Origin: Physella acuta
Lineage: Eukaryota > Mollusca > Gastropoda > Physidae
Assembly: GCF_028476545.1 (NCBI RefSeq)
Contig: NW_026731940.1
Location: 367,501 to 431,500, forward strand
DNA length: 64,000 nucleotides
Direction of reading: 5' to 3'
This document shows positions 47,612-64,000 of the stretch, in pieces (within the stretch, counting starts at the first letter, position 1; every line of letters begins with the position of its first letter). The notes beneath the pieces were generated by a model. The model was not told the origin of the DNA. It ran no database searches and worked only from the letters and a program-made list of their open reading frames with translations. The position numbers and the translations under genes were made by a program.

Positions 47612-48170
47612 ATATAGATAAAACGGCTAGGATACAAGCATCGTATGTTTTACGTCGGTTTAAGTTATTACTTTTAGAAAGATAATTGATTTATATTAAT
47701 GTTATTATTTTACTTTCAAGTTAATTAAAAAGTCTGGTTGCAAAAAAATAGTTTAAACATTGGAAAATGTTGAAATTTCTAGTTTATAGTTTTAATCATT
47801 TAGACTACGTGGCTTTGTTTAGTGCCAGAGAATATTTACAGCACATTAACGCAACGTGGCAAGAATTGATTCGTCGCTACTGTTTTTGTACATAAAACCA
47901 AACAATTTTTACCTCTACCCGACTCAACTTTTCGAAGTGTGATGTGCATCTATGATATCAAAGTAAGCAAATATTGTCTATACTTTGTTTTTTAAAAGAT
48001 GGACGTAAGGAAAATATTGTCATTACTGCAGTAAATTAGTTTTAAAAAATTACAATACATATCTGTGAATGCTACTTCCTTAACTATCTCATATATAAAC
48101 TACCTTTTGCAATGGTATAATACATAAATATATAAAAATATATATATAAATATATATATTTATATATAAA

Positions 48171-48328
<158 letters not shown>

Positions 48329-48589
48329 TGTATATGAGTGTGTATTAGATGTTGGGCTGTTGGGGTGTTATGAAATCTCCCGTTGGGTTGTTGCTAAAGT
48401 GAAGAGACATCGATTTTTAGATTTTTTTTCGAAGAACAGTTATTTTTATTACAGAAACTTATAGCCAGACGTAGTTGAAATAATACAAGCCCAAAACATA
48501 TAGCTTTTATATTACTATATGTAAAACTACACTGTTTTTTATTCTATCATTTAAAAAAAAAATTTTGCTATCAGGTTACAAAAGACTTC

Positions 48590-59023
<10,434 letters not shown>

Positions 59024-59139
59024 AGTAATTGGCTGTGCTCAATTGGCGAGGCTTTATTAAAGAATATCTATTTACGTAAAATAGGTGTTGTTTGTCTATT
59101 TTATCTTAATGCTATTCAACTATACTTTTTACTTTCTCA

Positions 59140-59790
59140 TATATACGAAGTATAGAGAAAATCTTGTAATCGTGCAAAAAAAAATCGAGATTTTTGCAAT
59201 GCTCGACGTTTTACACCTCACTGATACGTAAAAAAATAATTTTGCATTCTTGTCCGTATGTCTGTGTGTGTGTGTTTGTGTCTGTGTGTCTGTGTGTGTG
59301 TAAACACGATAACTAGAGTACCGTTACAGCTAGGTTGATGAAATTTCATATATAAGTATTTTATCAAAATCGTAGATCCTGATCTACTTTTAAGCGATTT
59401 CCAATAACCGGAAGTGGTACTTTTTCTACTATGAATTTTTCAAAAGCCTAAACTTGAGTACTATTTCCGATAGATGAATGAAATTTCACATGTAAATAAA
59501 AGATCTAATTCTCTAACTTCTGTCAAATTTAGAGTAATTTCCATTGACCAGAAGTATTAATTTACGCTATTTCAAGTTTCTCAAAAAACGCATGTAAATT
59601 TATAAAGTACTAAAAATATTGCGCTTGGTGCGCAATTCTTTTTTCTACGAAATTCTATTATATTTTAAAATGTTTAAGTATTTAAAATGGATTAAAAATC
59701 ATAACTATATCCCGGGTTCCCATCCCCTGTTGTTTTATATAAGAATATTCGAGAAAGTTTAGGGGACATCACTCCCGGTTTATTTAAAAT
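59140..59790 (+). repeat. ~650-bp dispersed repeat, copy A
   Basis: Shares most of its length with copy B at 62285-62950: TATACGA...GTATAGAGAAA, AAACACGATAACT, TTGATGAAATTTCATATATAAG, AAATGGATTAAAAATCAT and AAGAATATTCGAGAAAGTTT. No coding potential and no clear terminal repeats. Family unknown; probably a transposon remnant. Confidence 0.65.
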
Positions 59791-59934
59791 AGAGCCCTAT
59801 GTATTTTCGTCAATAATCACCCGGACATTTCCACCCGACTTTTCCTGCCAGAGTAATTACCTCGCTGTCAATTACCCCCTATCAATTACCCCAAGCCTAG
59901 ATGGACATTACCCCCCGGATATAGCTGAGTGTAC

Positions 59935-60035
59935 AACTAGGGCTAGTGCTTGGGCTAGGGCAAGGCTTTGGCTTTTGTTAGTGTTAGTGCTAGGGTAAGT
60001 GTTAGTGCTAGAGTTAGTGCTAGGGTTAAGGCTAA
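59935..60035. repeat. Degenerate telomere-like GTTAGTG/GCTAGGG repeat
   Basis: Repeated TTAGTGCTAGGG and GTTAGTG units, with one TTAGGGTT-like junction. Too irregular to be a telomere; interstitial relic or simple repeat. Confidence 0.4.
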
Positions 60036-60740
60036 ATTTTGAACGCAAATGTGACATTTTGTAGCAGACAGTTCAGGAGGACTCAGGAAACATTGTTGAC
60101 AAGTTGTTGATCTATATCTTGCTTGTTTTATTGCCCTTGGCATATTCATGGATAGTGCATACAGTTTAATGCTGTCGCTTGGACTAACACAAGCTAGGTA
60201 CCCATCAGAACCAAGTGGACTTACCCAAGTTAGAACCAGTGACCAGTCGGAGGCATTGCTTCATGTATGATAACTTTTATTGCTCATCTTATTTGTTTAT
60301 GTTGTTAACGACATTATGTGGGCATGCACTTCCAACCATACATTCAGATTTCTGCCACTACAACATAAATCTAATAAATTATTTGTACAATGTACATATT
60401 TGATTGAAATATTGTGAACGACAGCATGTACTTAGTAATGTACAACCATAATTTTCGACATATTTCAAGTTCAGTTTCGTTGTTGTTTTTAAAATGTTTT
60501 TCCCGAGTTTTTTTTTGTTTTTGTTTTGTGTTTGTGTTGACAATTGTATATTTTGTGTTTCTGTTAAATAAAAGTGTTACTTTTAAAAGTAATTATGATA
60601 CTCGTTGTGGTTGTTTGTTTTAATACTAAAGCGGGAGTGATCTTCTCTAAGTTTTCTTGCATATTCTTATACAACACACCGTGGAATGTAAATCGCAATA
60701 AACACATGATTTTAATAATTTGTTTATGACTTAAACCAGG

Positions 60741-60860
60741 GGTCTCCAAACTTTTCAGCCCGAAGGCCTCATTAACCATCAAATATCAGTTCGGGGGCCA
60801 TATTTTCTTCCATGCTTCTGTTTGGGGTGGCAGAGCCCCCCTTTCCCCTTCCTGAAGAAC
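60741..60860 (+). mobile_element. hAT-type terminal fragment
   Basis: CAGGGGTCTCCAAACTTTT followed by CAGCCCGAAGGCC and GTTCGGGGGCCATATTTTC is the well-known end of hAT (Charlie-like) DNA transposons. No matching opposite end is seen nearby, so this is one end of a truncated or decayed copy. Confidence 0.5.
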
Positions 60861-61007
60861 GTCTGCCGGTAGTTTGGAGTTGGATGTTTATCGCAATATG
60901 TGCAAAACTGGGGTGGGGTGATTTGAAAGGTTAACATCATAGGGTGATATTTTAAAATAAAGAATTCTTACAATTAACTATAATACACAGGCGACTATAT
61001 TTTTTTT

Positions 61008-61360
61008 TCAAAATGTAATTAAAGCTTTATTTACAAAAAGGGTGTAGAAAACAAGGCGGGCTGCGAGTAATACTGACCACACTATGAATGCCGAAGTACT
61101 TGAAACAGATGCATTGCTTAATATGTCCCATGTGCCATGAAACACCGGGGGCATACAAGCCCATTCGGTAGCCATGATTTCAGCTTCCCACCTTTTACAT
61201 AATACCCCGCCCTTTTCGCACATTGTGAGTTCGACGTACCCAGGGGGCATCGTTTCAAATATCTTGCTAGACGTTTGTTTTCGACACTACATAACATTTG
61301 TTTAACACGCTTCACCTGGTTATCCGCTTGCTTATTGAATCTTGAGTTCAAGGACATATT
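61008..61360 (-). other. Unidentified open frames, possible decayed coding remnant
   Basis: Two overlapping minus-strand frames (80 and 79 codons) have more balanced composition than the surrounding DNA, and one ends in WLPNGLVCPRCFMAHGTY. No start context, splice sites or family I recognise. Could be a piece of a decayed transposase; low confidence. Confidence 0.2.
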
Positions 61361-62284
61361 CGGGTAATAAAATGTGTTGATCAGAAGACCTGGCTAAACA
61401 CATATTGGATTTTTAAAATTGTACGCAAAGCTGATGGCGTGACTAGATACTTATTTGCCTACTTAGTGAGCGAAAACAATTATTTCCCTGTGCAGGTCAA
61501 TAGGCTTTCATGAATATCATACGATTTATTATGAAATAATTTATTAAAATAACTTACCGAAAACATAGGGCCTAACGTAGCTAAAATCAATCAAGCTTTA
61601 TATAAACATCTTCGTGCAGACTATGATGATTGAATTAATTGAAATAAAAATATGTTTATTTTTGATAAAAGACCAAAGCTACCAGATTTACTGATTTCGT
61701 GTATGACGCTCTAACATCAATAATCGGTAAAAATGTCCACGCGTACAATCCGTGAATTGCTTAACACTTTATCTACTGACGGTACTTATAAGTACCACTT
61801 TAATCAAGCGCCTGTATAATTTTTAATTTAGTACGAATTTTAAAATTATTGGTGTAATTAATAGTATTATCTCCCTTGAGTCGAGGGTAGTTGGAGGGAT
61901 CGATGTTTTTTTGAAAATTTCTGGTGTGGCGCCATTTCAATGTGCAGTTCTCACACGCGTTCCTGATTTCGCTTAGTTTTACCTTATTTTTCAAGTTTTC
62001 AAACCCAAATATTTTTTATTGGCACTTCAATAGCCAGGCAAATGCGTTTAGCTTCTAGTTATGCAATTGTAATCAAATTGTCTTAGTACTAGATCAATGT
62101 TTACAAATGGACTTATATGTACCGTCAGGGCACACTGTAATTTTTTAAAGATATCTAGGACATGTCAGATTTTCGATGTGGAATGATATAAATATTATTT
62201 TGATAATTAATTATCAAAATGTACTCAAAAAAAATGATATTTACACATTTATAAGAAAGTTTGCAAAAATCTCGATTTTTTTTG

Positions 62285-62950
62285 GACGATTACAATACTT
62301 TCTCTATACTTTGTATATACGAGAAAGTAAAAAAAATAGAGATTTTTCAAATCTCGACATTTTACACCTCCCTGAGTCGAGAAAACATAGTTTTGCAATC
62401 TTGCCCCTATGTCTGTGATTGTGTATGTGTGTCTGTAAACACGATAACTTGAGTACCATTACAGCTAAATTGATGAAATTTCATATATAAGTATTTTATC
62501 AAAATCGTATATCCATTTTAACTTTTGAGCGATTTCCGATAATCAGAAGTGGAACTTTTTTTACTTTCTATTTTTCAAAAGCCTATAACTTGAGTTCTAT
62601 TTCAGATAGATAAATGAAATTTCACAAGTAAAAAAAAAGATCTAATTGTCTTCCTTCTATCATATGTTGAATGATTTCCTTTGACCGTAAGTAGTAATTT
62701 TTGCTATTTCCGATTTATCAAAATCGCATGTGAATTTATAATGTACTATTAATAATCCGCACTATTATACACATTTTGTTTTGCGTTCTTTTTGGGTGCA
62801 ATTCTTTTTCTACGAGATTCTATACTATTTTAAAAAGTTTAAGTATTTAAAATGGATTAAAAATCATGTCTAAATCCCGAGTTGCCATCCCCTGTTGCTT
62901 CGTATAAGAATATTCGAGAAAGTTTAGGGGAGATCACTCACGGTTTATTT
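62285..62950 (+). repeat. ~650-bp dispersed repeat, copy B
   Basis: Direct-orientation partner of copy A about 3.1 kb away, diverged by substitutions and short indels. Confidence 0.65.
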
Positions 62951-63059
62951 TGTGTTTATACTATTAGTTTTAAATACATTTTATTTTTATACTATGTCAT
63001 TCTTTATTATGTATTAAAAAATAATTAAGAGAAGTCATTGCTTTTGTTTAATGTGGCAG

Positions 63060-63330
63060 AACTATAAAAGGCTTAGTTGTTGGGACGCTAGTTTATACAC
63101 ACCACCACAAATACGCCCCGGTTTACGCTGGTGGTGAAAGAAACACCCCTCTCGGCGACGGCCTTGGTGTCAGAGGCGTCACGGGGCTCTTGGTACACGG
63201 CCACCAGTTGAGGCCCTTAATGCAGCGAGACTGATGATTCAAGTAGTACACCTATCTCCCTGTGCAGGACACCCAATAAGCGGAACCCTGGTGCTTAGCC
63301 ACTGGGGATCTGAGTCCCCTAAACTACACA
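63060..63330 (+). other. GC-rich stretch with TATAAAAG, unexplained
   Basis: TATAAAAG at about 63064 precedes ~250 bases of clearly higher GC (CGCCCCGGTTTACG, CTCGGCGACGGCC, GTCACGGGGCTC). No frame over 60 codons. Could be the start of a non-coding or repeat-derived transcript, or an old repeat head. Confidence 0.25.
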
Positions 63331-64000
63331 TTTTAAACAAATTTTAGGTCTGAGTACTCAAAAACTTCCCACATTTTACCGATTTGGGATGGTCTCAACT
63401 ACTTTTCCTAAAGCCTATTGTGAAACACTCAAGGGAGAGAATTCAAATTATACACATTTACTATCTTATGTTTAGTACTACAAAAATTAGTAAACGTACA
63501 TAAAACCGAAATAGTGCAGAATGGTAGCTCTACTAATACAACAAACGAGCATTTTACATTAAAAAATCACAATAGATTGTTGGCCCCTAATCAATGCTAT
63601 AAAGAAGCAAAAGTCGTCTAAATATAGCGGCCTCTCGCGCGATGTACTTTGATTTATTTTCAAAAGAATTTTGCTGACAACAACGTGTTTGATTGTAGGA
63701 GAAAGATGACTCGGGAAAGTGTCTGTATAATAAAGATAATCCAACCGCAGCTACAGTTTTCTTTTTACAAAACAACCATCTAGTCAAAAATGAAAGAAAA
63801 TATTTTTTTTAAACTATAAAAAAATTGATTATGGTCGGCTGTGGGCCCTAACCAGTCCTCCCTCCCCCCCCCCTCCCGCATTGCGGGGTCTGTCAGCACT
63901 GTAGTTCGGCCCATGGGTAAATAAGCCTAACGCATCAGAATGTTCCAAGTCCTCCAGTTTTTGTTTCATGGTTCTTTTAACTCATTCATCTAAAGCCGCA

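Larger units (their letters stand above)
59025..64000. other. Intergenic region downstream of the receptor
   Basis: Nothing coding is supported. It holds the two dispersed-repeat copies, the telomere-like run, the hAT end, the unidentified frames at 61008-61360 and the GC-rich stretch; other parts are AT-rich and featureless. Confidence 0.6.

Overview
The window is animal (metazoan) nuclear DNA, most likely from a gastropod mollusc. It is AT-rich, has GT-AG introns of typical size, very long (TA)n and other microsatellites, and many dispersed transposon fragments. Its plus-strand gene is a GRL101-type receptor (LDLa plus LRR plus seven-helix), a family first described in the pond snail Lymnaea. 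The species assignment is inference; the intron-exon structure is read directly from splice sites and reading phase.

Two genes face away from each other (head to head) across about 3.1 kb. Minus strand, 45488 down to 1750: a 59-exon gene for a secreted protein of about 3,981 residues. I placed every exon by a splice site and checked that each exon length matches the phase change it must make; all 59 agree. The order is signal peptide, Ser/Thr-rich stretch, a DUF3011-like domain, then three rounds of a supermodule (C-type lectin, mucin WxxW/CysD, EGF, VWD-C8-TIL, EGF), followed by EGF repeats, Kazal-like domains, a TSP1-like segment and a C-terminal cystine knot. The third C8 domain is split by a 2.77-kb exon carrying about 57 Pro/Thr decapeptide repeats. 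This is the plan of a gel-forming mucin or von Willebrand-like protein with lectin heads. Plus strand, 48590 to 59023: a three-exon receptor with VWA-like, C-type lectin, LDLa, leucine-rich and seven-helix domains. Its second intron holds over 2 kb of simple-sequence expansion.

Introns and flanks hold a young Ty3/gypsy-like LTR retrotransposon (34841-39526, in intron 8), two Helitron-like elements, a TTAA-flanked foldback element, tRNA-derived SINEs, a family of small inverted-repeat elements with poly-G/poly-C tracts, and a dispersed repeat of about 650 bp. Four tandem arrays in the mucin-like gene are built from copies of authentic splice junctions.

How the genes work together: both products carry C-type lectin domains and one of them (receptor) is a membrane sensor while the other is a secreted matrix or mucus protein, so a role at a secretory surface or in defence is plausible, but nothing in the sequence proves a functional link.
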